The notes: a model not told the origin generated them from the sequence alone. Shown: positions 17,488 through 25,707, counted from the stretch's first letter. The stretch is 64,000 nucleotides of DNA from Marinobacter qingdaonensis (GCF_034555935.1 NZ_JAYDCJ010000001.1:372001-436000); one strand, 5' to 3'. Made by a program: numbers and translations.

Positions 17488-18160
17488 GACCCGGCTCTTC
17501 GGCTTCCAGGTGACTGTAATTGTTGAACACCGCGAGACTGCGCCGGGCTCCTGAATAAAGCACCCGACTCACGCTGGTGTTGGCGATCACCTCATTCAGC
17601 GCCAGGGCCCGGGCGTCATCCAGACCCAGCAGTTGCTGACAGATCACGGAAATCGGACCACCGGAGGTGGCGACCAACACGTCACCACCATCGGCGTAGT
17701 CGATCATCTCGGCAAACGCCGACAGGACCCGGGTCTGGAACTGCGGCCAGGTTTCCGCGTAGTCCTGATCATGCTCACCGGAGGCCCAGCGCCGAACCGC
17801 CTGCACAAATGCTTCCTGGAACGCCCGCGCCGGCTTGGGAAAAGCCTTGAGATTCCGGGCCATGACGGCCCGGTCGGCCCACTCGGGCCGAAGCCGGTTC
17901 ACCACCTCGGTGTGGTCAAATTCATTGAATCCCGCCGACACCTGCATGTCCGGCAGCTGACTGCCAAAGCCCGTGGCGATGGCTTCCACCGTCTCCCGAT
18001 GCCGTTCGAGATCGCCACCAAACACCGCCTGGGGCCGGACCTTGCCGGTCAACCAGCGGCCCAGCACCCGGCCCTGTTCCCAACCGGTGGGTGAAAGCTG
18101 GTCGTAATTGGCTTTACCAAAACTGGCCTGGCCGTGGCGGATCAGATAGATGGTGGCCAT
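17471..18160 (-). CDS. Histidine phosphatase family protein (phosphoglycerate mutase fold)
   Basis: The 229-residue protein begins IYLIRHGQASFGKANYD, with the RHG motif carrying the phosphorylated histidine. It continues with the distal acidic/histidine elements (GGDLERHRETVEAI, EFDHTEV and VATSGGPI). Members hydrolyse phosphate monoesters or transfer phosphate through a phosphohistidine. Its start codon overlaps the stop of the phosphotransferase gene by one base, a tight link that suggests it works on a phosphorylated intermediate of the same pathway. The exact substrate is unknown. The usual second catalytic His of the family appears as the serine-glycine-glycine region and should be checked in a structure. 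Confidence 0.85.
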   Translation of the reverse strand: MATIYLIRHGQASFGKANYDQLSPTGWEQGRVLGRWLTGKVRPQAVFGGDLERHRETVEAIATGFGSQLPDMQVSAGFNEFDHTEVVNRLRPEWADRAVMARNLKAFPKPARAFQEAFVQAVRRWASGEHDQDYAETWPQFQTRVLSAFAEMIDYADGGDVLVATSGGPISVICQQLLGLDDARALALNEVIANTSVSRVLYSGARRSLAVFNNYSHLEAEEPGLVTFR

Positions 18161-19224
18161 TACAGGGCACTCTCGGCGATCAGCCGCTGACAGCGCTTCT
18201 CCAGGTAGTTGGCGGCGTGGCCAAAGGCGGCAAAGCGCTGGTCCTTGGTCTGCCCGTGGTAGTAGCGGTAGTAGATCTGCTGGATGATCACCGCCAACCG
18301 GAACAGCCCGTAGATCTCGTAAAAATCGAAGTTATCGACCCGGAACCCGGACTTCTCCATGTAGTACTCCACCACTTCCTTGCGGGTCAGCATGCCCGGC
18401 CGGTGGGTGGGCTGACGGCGCAGCATCTGGAACGGACCTTCGTCGTCGGCCTCGATCCAGTAGGCCAGGCTGTTGCCCAGATCCATCAAGGGGTCGCCGA
18501 TGGTGGCCATCTCCCAGTCCAAAACCCCGACCACCTCAAACGGGTTGTCCGGGTTCAGCACCACGTTGTCGAACCGGTAGTCGTTGTGGATGACCACCTG
18601 GGCGATGTCGTCCGGCATCTCATCGTTAAGCCAGGCCATCACCTCTTCAAAATCACCGACATCCTCAGTGCGGGCCTTGCGGAAGCGGTCGCTCCAGCCG
18701 CCGATCTGGCGCTGCACGTAACCCGCACCCTTGCCCAGCTTGTCCAGACCGGCCGCCGGCGCATCCACCCGGTGCAGATCCACCAGCTTGTCGATCACGT
18801 TCAGGCACAGCTTGCGTGTATCCGCCTCGCTGAGCTCAAAACCGTCGGGGAAATCCTGGCGCAGGATGATGCCCTTCAGGCGCTCCATCACATAGAAGTC
18901 GCAACCCAGCACCTCATGGTCGTCGCAGATGGCGATGATGTTGGGCACGTAGGGATAGACCGGCTTCAGCGCCTGCATCACCTTGGCTTCCCGCAGCATG
19001 TCGTGGGCGGACTTGGCGATCTTGCCAAACGGCGGCCGACGCAGCACGAAGGAACGGTCGCCATAGTCCACCTGGTAGGTCAGGTTGGAGGCACCGCCCG
19101 GGTACTGGCGGATCTCCGGCTCACCGCTGAGATCGGGAATCGCCTGCTTCATGAACCGGTCGACCGCGGCCGCGTCCAGCTCCTCGCCCTCGCGGACATC
19201 CTTTGCCTGATCAATCTGGGTCAT
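18160..19224 (-). CDS. Phosphotransferase of the aminoglycoside phosphotransferase fold (ACAD11 kinase-domain-like)
   Basis: The 354-residue kinase has the Brenner motif HNDYRFDN with H213, N214 and catalytic D215, then VLDWEMATIGDPLMDL with the metal-binding aspartate. An upstream segment, GAGYVQRQIGGWSDRF, closely resembles the kinase half of mammalian ACAD11. In ACAD11 and in the bacterial levulinate enzyme LvaA, this domain phosphorylates the 4-hydroxyl of a hydroxyacyl-CoA so that it can be eliminated. A CoA-linked substrate fits the neighbouring acyl-CoA dehydrogenase. It is not an antibiotic-resistance enzyme in this setting. ATG 19224 follows an AGGAGAG-like site. Confidence 0.88.
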   Translation of the reverse strand: MTQIDQAKDVREGEELDAAAVDRFMKQAIPDLSGEPEIRQYPGGASNLTYQVDYGDRSFVLRRPPFGKIAKSAHDMLREAKVMQALKPVYPYVPNIIAICDDHEVLGCDFYVMERLKGIILRQDFPDGFELSEADTRKLCLNVIDKLVDLHRVDAPAAGLDKLGKGAGYVQRQIGGWSDRFRKARTEDVGDFEEVMAWLNDEMPDDIAQVVIHNDYRFDNVVLNPDNPFEVVGVLDWEMATIGDPLMDLGNSLAYWIEADDEGPFQMLRRQPTHRPGMLTRKEVVEYYMEKSGFRVDNFDFYEIYGLFRLAVIIQQIYYRYYHGQTKDQRFAAFGHAANYLEKRCQRLIAESAL

Positions 19225-19250
19225 TCAGGACTCTCCTCTCTTCTGTACGT

Positions 19251-20072
19251 TCAGGCCTTGGCCTTGCCGCCCATCTTGCTCATCCAGCGTTTGCTTTCCT
19301 GGTGCATCAACCAGTCAAACGCCTTCGGCGCATGGCGCTTGACCATCCACATCCGGCGTTCCTTGGCGTGGGGCAGCACCCAGAAGCTCTTGTCCTTCAC
19401 CGAGCGGACGATGTCTTCAGCCACATCCTCGGCGGTGATGTTCGAGCGCTTCATCAGCTTGTTCACATTCTGCTGGATACCGGGCAATTCCGAACGCATG
19501 CTGCTGGCCAGATTGGTCTGGAAAAACGCCGGGCAGACACAGCTGACATGGATACCGGCATCCCGCAGCTCCTGGCTCAGGGTTTCGGACAGGGCAATCA
19601 CCCCGGCCTTGGAGACATTGTAGCTATCCATCAAAGGCGCCAGCATCAGACCGGCCATGGAGGCAATATTCACAAACGCACCAGAGCCCTGCTTCTTGAA
19701 CTGCGGCGTGAACGCCTTGCAGCCCCGAACCACGCCCAGCACGTTGATGTCGAGAATCCACTCCCAGTCCGCCATGGTGGTGTCTTCGATGGAACCGGCA
19801 GAAGCCACACCGGCGTTGTTCACCACCACATCAACACCGCCCCACTTGGCGGTCAGCTCGTCACAGATCTTCTCCAGATCCGTCAGCCGGCGCACATCGC
19901 ACTCGACGTAATAACCCTCGCCACCGGCGCTGTTGATCTCCTGCTCCACCAGGGCACCCTGCTCCGGGTTGATGTCGCCGATGCAGACCTTGGCGCCGTC
20001 TTTGGCGTAACGCAGCGCAATCGCACGACCAAGCCCGCTGGCGCCACCTGTAATGAAAATTCTCTGAGTCAT
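19251..20072 (-). CDS. Short-chain dehydrogenase/reductase (second SDR of the operon)
   Basis: The 273-residue SDR has TGGASGLG for cofactor binding, NNAGVASAG, catalytic Ser in NIASMAG and YNVSK as the YxxxK pair. The C-terminal 40 residues (WVLPHAKERRMWMVKRHAP onwards) are basic and aromatic, as in SDRs that handle lipid or CoA substrates. The start is one of ATG 20072, ATG 20078 or GTG 20087. I use 20072 because GGAA is better spaced. It sits between the kinase gene (26 bases away) and the acyl-CoA dehydrogenase, separated from the latter by a large palindrome. Confidence 0.85.
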   Translation of the reverse strand: MTQRIFITGGASGLGRAIALRYAKDGAKVCIGDINPEQGALVEQEINSAGGEGYYVECDVRRLTDLEKICDELTAKWGGVDVVVNNAGVASAGSIEDTTMADWEWILDINVLGVVRGCKAFTPQFKKQGSGAFVNIASMAGLMLAPLMDSYNVSKAGVIALSETLSQELRDAGIHVSCVCPAFFQTNLASSMRSELPGIQQNVNKLMKRSNITAEDVAEDIVRSVKDKSFWVLPHAKERRMWMVKRHAPKAFDWLMHQESKRWMSKMGGKAKA

Positions 20073-20122
20073 TGTCATTTCCGTCACGTGTTAAAAAATC
20101 GAAGCCAACTCCGAACATCGAC

Positions 20123-20232
20123 GGAGCTGGCGGATGGGTATTTCTGAAACTGTGCGGAGCCATGGATGGCGGAGCTCAAGCGTCACATGGACGTGCTTGA
20201 GCGGGTTTCAGAAATACCCATCCGCCAACTCC
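20123..20232. repeat. 110-bp compound palindrome with two inner hairpins
   Basis: Arms 20123-20150 and 20205-20232 are inverted repeats of 28 bases with one mismatch. Inside are a GCCAT/ATGGC palindrome (20159-20170) and a hairpin GCTCAAG/CTTGAGC with a CGTC/GACG tip (20174-20202). The whole could fold as a cruciform or a three-way-junction RNA. It lies between the acyl-CoA dehydrogenase stop (20243) and the SDR start. I saw no second copy in this window. It resembles a REP-like or MITE-like intergenic element. Confidence 0.85.
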
Positions 20233-20242
20233 CGCCCCAGAT

Positions 20243-21463
20243 TCAGGAACCCCGATTCTTATATTTAGCCAACTCCAGGCGAGCCACCATAGCCCGATGC
20301 ACCTCATCCGGCCCATCCGCCAACCGCAAAACCCGAGCATAGGCGAACAACTGCGTCAGCGGGAAGTCATCGTCACTGACCCCGGCACCGCCGTGAATCT
20401 GAATGGCCTGATCGACAATGGTCTGCAGCATGGCCGGAATCACCGCCTTGATCATCGAGACTTCCTGCAGCGCCCCGGCAATGCCCTTGGTGTCCAGGGC
20501 CCAGGCGCACTTCAGGGTCAGCAACCGCGCCTGCTCGATCGACATGCGGGCGTTGGCGATGATGTCCGGGTTGCCACCCAGCTTGGCCACCGGGCGACCG
20601 AAAGCCTCGCGGCTGGTGGCACGCTTGATCAGCAATTCCAGGGTACGCTCGGCAGCGCCGATGGCGCGCATGCAATGATGCACCCGGCCCGGCCCCAGAC
20701 GTCCCTGGGCAATTTCGAAACCACGGCCCGGGCCGGCAATAAAGGCACTCTTGGGCAGACGCACGTTGTCGAATACCACCTCGCCGTGGCCGTAAGGCTC
20801 GTCGTAGGCGCCAAACACCGGCAGCATGCGCTCCACCTTCACGCCCGGGGTGTCCAGGGGCACCAGCACCATGGAATGGCGACGGTGCTTGTGGGCGTCC
20901 GGATCGGTCAGCCCCATGAAAATGGCGACCTTGCAGTCCGGGTGGCCGATGCCGGTGCTCCACCATTTGCGACCGTTGAGCACCACCTCGTCGCCTTCCA
21001 CCACCGCGGTGGCTTCCATGTTGGTGGCATCGGAGGAGGCCACGCCCGGCTCAGTCATGCAGAACGCGGAGCGGATCTCGCCGCTCATCAGGCGCGGCAG
21101 CCACTCGGCCTTCTGTTCCTCGGAGCCATAGTGGATCAGCACTTCCATGTTGCCGGTGTCCGGCGCGTTGCAGTTGAAGATTTCCGGCGCAATGAAACTG
21201 CGGCCGGTTTCCTCGGCGATCAGCGCGTAGTCGGAATTGAGCAGGCCACAGCCGTATTTCTCATCCGGGAAGAACATGTTCCAGAGCCCCTGGGCCCGGG
21301 CCTTCTCCTTCAGTTCCTTGATGATCGGCAGAACCACCCAGCGGTTGTCCTGGGCCATCAGTTCCTTGTGGTACTGCGCCTCAATGGGAAAAATCTCGTC
21401 GGCCATGAACGCCTTCACGCGCTTCAGGTAATCCTGGCCTCTCTCGGAAATGTTGAAATCCAT
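20243..21463 (-). CDS. Acyl-CoA dehydrogenase, ACAD10/ACAD11-like
   Basis: The 406-residue flavoprotein shows the segment NCNAPDTGNMEVL, then FCMTEPGVASSDATN, NGRKWWSTGIGHPDCKVAIFMG, GRGFEIAQGRLGPGRVHHCMR and RLADGPDEVHRAMVA. These are the regions most alike between bacterial enzymes and the dehydrogenase domain of ACAD10/11. Such enzymes act on 4-phospho- or branched hydroxyacyl-CoA rather than on ordinary fatty acyl-CoA. ATG 21463 is preferred because GAGGACAGG lies just upstream. It is divergent from a LysR gene and heads a run of five minus-strand genes. The substrate chain length is not visible. Confidence 0.87.
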   Translation of the reverse strand: MDFNISERGQDYLKRVKAFMADEIFPIEAQYHKELMAQDNRWVVLPIIKELKEKARAQGLWNMFFPDEKYGCGLLNSDYALIAEETGRSFIAPEIFNCNAPDTGNMEVLIHYGSEEQKAEWLPRLMSGEIRSAFCMTEPGVASSDATNMEATAVVEGDEVVLNGRKWWSTGIGHPDCKVAIFMGLTDPDAHKHRRHSMVLVPLDTPGVKVERMLPVFGAYDEPYGHGEVVFDNVRLPKSAFIAGPGRGFEIAQGRLGPGRVHHCMRAIGAAERTLELLIKRATSREAFGRPVAKLGGNPDIIANARMSIEQARLLTLKCAWALDTKGIAGALQEVSMIKAVIPAMLQTIVDQAIQIHGGAGVSDDDFPLTQLFAYARVLRLADGPDEVHRAMVARLELAKYKNRGS

Positions 21464-21503
21464 CGCCCTGTCCTCGCTGAAATCCTGACGGCTGGTGCAT
21501 TGC

Positions 21504-21517
21504 ATTGATCACAATGA
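21504..21517. promoter_or_regulatory. LysR-type operator candidate
   Basis: CATTG-ATCA-CAATG is a perfect 5-base-arm palindrome between the divergent acyl-CoA dehydrogenase and LysR genes, 41 bases upstream of the dehydrogenase start. It has the T-N11-A character of LysR boxes. The assignment rests on position and symmetry only. Confidence 0.4.
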
Positions 21518-21608
21518 CGCCAGTCTAGGACCGCCCAAACTATTACGCGACTGAATTTTTCTTATCCTTTATCATTAACCGTACTTATTCACCGACACGG
21601 ACTTCGAG

Positions 21609-22502
21609 ATGGCCCTGAATCGCCTCGACCTCAACCTGCTGCATGTGTTCGACACCATTTACCGGGAGGGCAGCCTGACCCGGGCCGCCAAGGCCCTGCA
21701 CCTGACCCAGCCGGCGGTCAGCCACTCCCTGTCGCGGCTGCGGGACCATTTTGACGACCCGCTGTTCACCCGCCAGGGCAACCAGATGATTCCCACGCCG
21801 CTGGCGCGCCGGTTCCTGGAGTCCATGCGCCCGGGGCTGAACCAGATCCAGGGTGCGGTGAACCAGTTCCACGCCTTCGATCCCGCCAGCCAGCGCAAAA
21901 CCTACTCCCTGGGGCTCAGGGACATTCTCGAATCCACCGTGCTGCCGCAACTGATGCAGCGACTGGACCCTTACCCGGAACTGGAGGTGGTGAGCCAACG
22001 CACGGCCCGGCGCGACATGGAAACCCTGCTGGCGGCGGGCAAGCTGGACTTTGCCGTGGATGTGCTGTTACCGGTGAGCAACCAGACCGCGCACGAACGT
22101 CTGCGGCGGGATCGCCTGGTGGTACTGGCCCGGTCGAACCACCCGCTGACGCGACAGCCACTGACCATGGAGGGCTACCTGTCGGCCCGCCACGTCCTGG
22201 TATCGTCCCGATCGGAGGGGCCGGGGGTGGAGGATTTCGAGCTGTCCCGGCTGGGAGTGACCCGCGACATCCGGCTGCGCTGCCAGCACTATTTCGCCGC
22301 CTGTCGGGTGGTGGAGACCTCGGACCTGCTGGTGACCATGCCCGAGGCCTACGCAGGCATCATGGCCCAGCGGGCGGACGTGGTCATCATGGACCCGCCC
22401 GCCGACCTGCCGGCACTGGACGTGCACCTGTATTGGCACCAGGCCTACGAGAAGGAACCCGCGCTGGTCTGGTTCCGGGACCAGCTCAGGGACATCGGCT
22501 AA
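21609..22502 (+). CDS. LysR family transcriptional regulator
   Basis: The 297-residue protein has a winged helix-turn-helix at the N-terminus (LNLLHVFDTIYREGSLTRAAKALHLTQPAVSHSLSRLR, with NQMIPTPLA following) and a periplasmic-binding-protein-like effector domain to the end. LysR regulators typically control a divergent neighbour and themselves. Here that is the acyl-CoA dehydrogenase operon, and a CATTGATCACAATG palindrome lies between them. The effector is probably an intermediate of that pathway (inference). No strong Shine-Dalgarno is visible before ATG 21609. Confidence 0.87.
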   Translation: MALNRLDLNLLHVFDTIYREGSLTRAAKALHLTQPAVSHSLSRLRDHFDDPLFTRQGNQMIPTPLARRFLESMRPGLNQIQGAVNQFHAFDPASQRKTYSLGLRDILESTVLPQLMQRLDPYPELEVVSQRTARRDMETLLAAGKLDFAVDVLLPVSNQTAHERLRRDRLVVLARSNHPLTRQPLTMEGYLSARHVLVSSRSEGPGVEDFELSRLGVTRDIRLRCQHYFAACRVVETSDLLVTMPEAYAGIMAQRADVVIMDPPADLPALDVHLYWHQAYEKEPALVWFRDQLRDIG

Positions 22503-22511
22503 TCCGTGCGG

Positions 22512-22868
22512 TCAGTAGGCACCGACCACCATCAAAAACCCGAAGAACCCGATGGCGCACAGACCGAGGGCGGCCACAACAATGCCAAAACCCCACCAGA
22601 TGGCGGCGCTGTCGGAGATGGCAACATCGTGGCCTCTCAGGGTGCGGTAAAAGGCCCAGGGCCCCAGGACAAAGGCGCCAACCACGGCGAACACCAGGCC
22701 CACGCTGATGCCGGCGAAGGTCCAGGTGGCCAACACCATGGCCCGGTCCGATACCTGATCGGTGACCCCGTGGCGTTCGAGGAATTTCTTGCAGAAAAAC
22801 CAGAGCAGTGCGAACAACGCGACCACGAACACGAGGCCGCCGATAAACGTGATGATGCGATAAAGCAA
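22512..22868 (-). CDS. Small three-helix membrane protein of unknown function
   Basis: The 118-residue protein has three transmembrane helices (residues about 3-25, 45-70 and 88-115) and a short cytoplasmic segment KKFLERHGVTDQVSDRA. I do not recognise a family. It starts with TTG at 22868, preceded by AGGG with seven bases of spacing, and no in-frame ATG gives a comparable product. It is convergent with the LysR gene, with nine bases between the stops. It may be co-transcribed with the EAL gene upstream (27 bases away). Confidence 0.65.
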   Translation of the reverse strand: MLYRIITFIGGLVFVVALFALLWFFCKKFLERHGVTDQVSDRAMVLATWTFAGISVGLVFAVVGAFVLGPWAFYRTLRGHDVAISDSAAIWWGFGIVVAALGLCAIGFFGFLMVVGAY

Positions 22869-22895
22869 TGGAATACCCTGTCAGTTAGAGCCGCC

Positions 22896-23663
22896 CTACA
22901 CCGGGAAAACGGGCTCGGGCAGACATTCAAATCCCGGTTTGGCGAACAGATACCCTTGATAGAGATTAATGCCCTGGGAGCGGAGCCAGAAATACTCCTG
23001 TTTGGTCTCAACACCTTCAGCGACAATCCGCCCGCCGAGATGGTTCATCATGGTAATAATGCCAGATACCACCGCCTGCTTGTTAGGGTTGTCGTGAATG
23101 CCGCGTATCAGTCCCATATCCAGCTTGAGAATATCTGGCGGGCTCGCAATCATGATGTTGAAGCGTGAGTAGCCGGCACCAAAATCGTCGATCGCGGTGG
23201 CGAACCCCATTTCCTTATAGGCTTCAATGATCGATACCAGGTGCTCCACGGATGCCAGCTTTTCATTCTCGGTCAGTTCAAAGATGATCTTTCGAGTATC
23301 GAAGTCGTAGGTCTTCGCTGCAGCCAGGGTGGTGCGGATGCAATACTCGGCCTGATAGACCGCGTTAGGCATAAAATTGATGCTTAGACGCGACTCCATA
23401 CCCAATCGAGCCGCCAGCTTAACCGCCTTCACGCGGCAGACCTGATCAAAGGTGTAGCGATTGCGCTCATTCACCTGTTCCAGAACCGACATCGCCCCCT
23501 CTCCTTCCAGTCCACGGACCAAAGCCTCGTAGGCATAGACGGACCGATTCACAACATCGACAATGGGCTGAAAAGCAAATGAGAAGGAGAAGTCCAACCC
23601 TTCGCCACATTCACACTGACCACAGTGGCTTTCGTCGAAAAGTACAGCGGACTGTTTCACCAT
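22896..23663 (-). CDS. EAL-domain protein with an N-terminal cysteine cluster
   Basis: The 255-residue protein is a stand-alone EAL domain, expected to hydrolyse cyclic di-GMP in the cytosol. The catalytic set appears complete: E46 in YEALVRG, the Asn in INFMPN, FELTENE, DDFGAGYS, LKLDMGL and AEGVET, plus QGYLFAKP. In front of the domain are C14, C17 and C19 in HCGQCECGE. That is unusual and could bind a metal or sense redox state. There is no GGDEF partner or sensory domain. It is followed by the small membrane protein gene. Confidence 0.85.
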   Translation of the reverse strand: MVKQSAVLFDESHCGQCECGEGLDFSFSFAFQPIVDVVNRSVYAYEALVRGLEGEGAMSVLEQVNERNRYTFDQVCRVKAVKLAARLGMESRLSINFMPNAVYQAEYCIRTTLAAAKTYDFDTRKIIFELTENEKLASVEHLVSIIEAYKEMGFATAIDDFGAGYSRFNIMIASPPDILKLDMGLIRGIHDNPNKQAVVSGIITMMNHLGGRIVAEGVETKQEYFWLRSQGINLYQGYLFAKPGFECLPEPVFPV

Positions 23664-23747
23664 GCATCCTTATTTATCCGGGTGAGATTAAGGTTCTAGA
23701 GATACCGATATTCCGGTGCATTACACTGATCGCCGCTCGAAAGGCAG

Positions 23748-23760
23748 TTAGGTCACCTAA
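23748..23760. promoter_or_regulatory. TTAGGT-C-ACCTAA palindrome
   Basis: This 13-base perfect palindrome lies between the divergent EAL and dehydrogenase genes, 94 bases before the start at 23854. It looks like an operator, but I cannot assign the regulator. Confidence 0.35.
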
Positions 23761-23853
23761 AGTCTGCAAAGCGGCGGTGGCGGCTGCTCCTCAGCCGACT
23801 AAACTGGGGAACACAAACATGTACGCGCACAATCTGAAAAAGGAGTATTCCGA

Positions 23854-25008
23854 ATGGCCGAAACCATCCGCATTGCGGTTACCCCCGGCGACGGCATTGG
23901 CCCGGAAGTGGTGAGCGAAGCCGTCCGCTGCCTGGAAAAACTGCGCGCCAGACACGGCCTGGCCCTGGAGTGGACCCGGTTTCCCTGGCCATCCCACGCG
24001 TGGCACGAGGAGCACGGCGAATCCATGCCCGAGGACGCCCTGACCCAGTTGCAGGCCTACGATGCCATCTTGCTGGGTGCGCTGGGTGACCCGGGGCCCA
24101 TGGACGACAGCGAACGCTACCTGCTTCCGGACAGCATTTCCCTGGCGCCGCTGCTGGACATGCGCAAGGGCTTTGACCAGTGGGTGTGCGAACGCCCAGC
24201 CCGCCTGCTGCCGGGTGCGCGCCAGTACTTGGCGGACGAGCGGGCCAAGGACATCGACATGCTGGTGATTCGGGAGAACTCCGAGGGCGAGTATGTGAGC
24301 CAGGGTGGCCGCCTGCGCAAGGGCACCGAGGATGAAGTGGCCACCCAGATGGAGGTGTTCACCCGCAAGGCCACCGATCGGATCATCCGGTATGGCTTCG
24401 AACAGGCCCGACTGCGGGCGGCGCAACGGGTCAAGGAAGGGCGCACCCGCAGCTTCCGCACCCTGGATGGCCGTACCTGCGAAAGCCAGGTGTGCCTGGT
24501 GACCAAGCGCAACGCCCTGCGCTACTGGGGCGATATGTACACCGAAGCCTTCGAGGCCATCAGCCAGGAATTCCCGGACGTCGCCGTCCACCACGAGTTG
24601 GTGGACGCGGCTTGCATGAAATTTGTCCAGAGTCCCTGGGCGTTTGACGTGGTGGTCGCCAGCAACCTCCAGGGCGATATCCTGACTGATCTGGCGGCGG
24701 TGCTGTCCGGCGGTATGGGGGTGGCGCCGTCGTGCAACCTGAACCCGACCAACCCGGACATGCCGTCCATGTTCGAGCCCACCCACGGCAGCGCCCCCGA
24801 CATTGCCGGCCAGGGTGTGGCCGACCCTACCGCCATGCTGTTCACCACCGCGCGGATGCTGGAATGGCTGGGACGTCGGGATCCGGCCCTGGCCGCCGCC
24901 GGCAAGCAACTGTTTGATGCGGTGGCGGCGGACCTGGCCGAACAGTCCGGCAATCCCCGCAGCACCCACGAGATCGGTTCGGCCATCTGCCAGCGACTGG
25001 ACGGCTGA
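23854..25008 (+). CDS. Tartrate/D-malate/isopropylmalate dehydrogenase family protein
   Basis: The 384-residue decarboxylating dehydrogenase opens IAVTPGDGIGPEV, and has RENSEGEY with substrate-binding residues, VTKRNALRYWG, DVVVASNLQGDILTDLAA and EPTHGSAPDIAGQGVADPTAM. These identify the isocitrate/isopropylmalate dehydrogenase superfamily. It is longer than LeuB (about 360), and its RENSEGEY box is closer to tartrate dehydrogenase (TtuC) and D-malate dehydrogenase (DmlA). No leuCD genes are nearby, which argues against LeuB. ATG 23854 has AAGGAG upstream. The real substrate among tartrate, D-malate and others is undecided. Confidence 0.82.
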   Translation: MAETIRIAVTPGDGIGPEVVSEAVRCLEKLRARHGLALEWTRFPWPSHAWHEEHGESMPEDALTQLQAYDAILLGALGDPGPMDDSERYLLPDSISLAPLLDMRKGFDQWVCERPARLLPGARQYLADERAKDIDMLVIRENSEGEYVSQGGRLRKGTEDEVATQMEVFTRKATDRIIRYGFEQARLRAAQRVKEGRTRSFRTLDGRTCESQVCLVTKRNALRYWGDMYTEAFEAISQEFPDVAVHHELVDAACMKFVQSPWAFDVVVASNLQGDILTDLAAVLSGGMGVAPSCNLNPTNPDMPSMFEPTHGSAPDIAGQGVADPTAMLFTTARMLEWLGRRDPALAAAGKQLFDAVAADLAEQSGNPRSTHEIGSAICQRLDG

Positions 25009-25023
25009 CCGGCCACCGGCCCC

Positions 25024-25052
25024 AAAAAATGGCGGACCCTAGCGGTCCGCCA
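25024..25052 (-). terminator. Rho-independent terminator overlapping the DUF1439 gene end
   Basis: TGGCGGACC/GGTCCGCCA (25030-25052, five-base loop) is followed on the minus strand by six T. The stem includes the last codons and TAG stop of the lipoprotein gene. It may also weakly terminate the convergent dehydrogenase gene. Confidence 0.85.
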
Positions 25053-25611
25053 TGACAAACTCCAGGCGCCCCGGCGCCACCCGCACGTCCACCGGCAGCG
25101 CTCCGAACATGCGCTGGGTGAAGTCGGTCTCATCGAGTCGGTAGACCGGCATGGTTTCCAGCATCTGCGCCACCGCCCGCATGACGTTCTGGGTCAGCGG
25201 GTTCAGGTCGCCACGAAAGAACGGCGACTCGACGCTGCTCTCCAGCAGTTGCAGGCGGCGGATGAAGATCGCCTTTTCAGTACTGTCGTACACCGGCGCC
25301 CCCTCCACCTTGAGCGCGATGTCCACCGGCAATCGCGCCAGCATGGCGTTGACCGCCACCTGCCCCCGCACATCAATCACCGCCACATCCCGGCCATCCG
25401 GCCCCAGGGTGATGTCGGCGTCGCTGAGACTGAGGCTCAGGGGCGAGCCACTGCGCAACTGCTGCCGGTCAAACTCCTTGACCACATCCTGCAGGTGGCG
25501 CTCCAGCTCGCCTTCGGAAATCGAATAGGGGGAAATGCTGGCGCAGCCGGTGCTGAGGACCAGGGCCAGGACAGTCAGGGCCCACAGGCCGTTTCGGAAA
25601 GGTGTCAGCAT
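25039..25611 (-). CDS. DUF1439 lipoprotein
   Basis: The 190-residue protein has a lipoprotein signal (ALTVLALVLSTGC) and the DUF1439 beta-rich core: YSISEGELERHLQDVV, then LSLSDADITLGPDGRDVAVIDVRG and DIALKVEGAPVYDSTEKAIFIRRLQL. E. coli YceB is the best-known member, an outer-membrane-linked lipoprotein of unknown function. ATG 25611 is chosen because GGAG lies eight bases before it. It has a strong terminator at its end. Confidence 0.84.
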   Translation of the reverse strand: MLTPFRNGLWALTVLALVLSTGCASISPYSISEGELERHLQDVVKEFDRQQLRSGSPLSLSLSDADITLGPDGRDVAVIDVRGQVAVNAMLARLPVDIALKVEGAPVYDSTEKAIFIRRLQLLESSVESPFFRGDLNPLTQNVMRAVAQMLETMPVYRLDETDFTQRMFGALPVDVRVAPGRLEFVMADR

Positions 25612-25707
25612 AAGAGGGTCTCCGGGAATTCGCCTCTTATCCTGCGGCACGGCAGCACCGCGGGCAAGGCAGGAAAATTAACAATTGGTCAGGCGGCGGG
25701 CGGGCCG

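Noticed and set aside
18160..19224. Antibiotic resistance aminoglycoside phosphotransferase
   Set aside because: The fold is shared, but the ACAD11-like segments and the operon of CoA enzymes point to metabolism.
20123..20232. Rho-independent terminator interpretation of the large palindrome
   Set aside because: There is no T-run next to either arm, and the arms are far longer than needed.
23854..25008. LeuB 3-isopropylmalate dehydrogenase
   Set aside because: No leuCD neighbours, longer than LeuB, and substrate motif closer to tartrate/D-malate enzymes.
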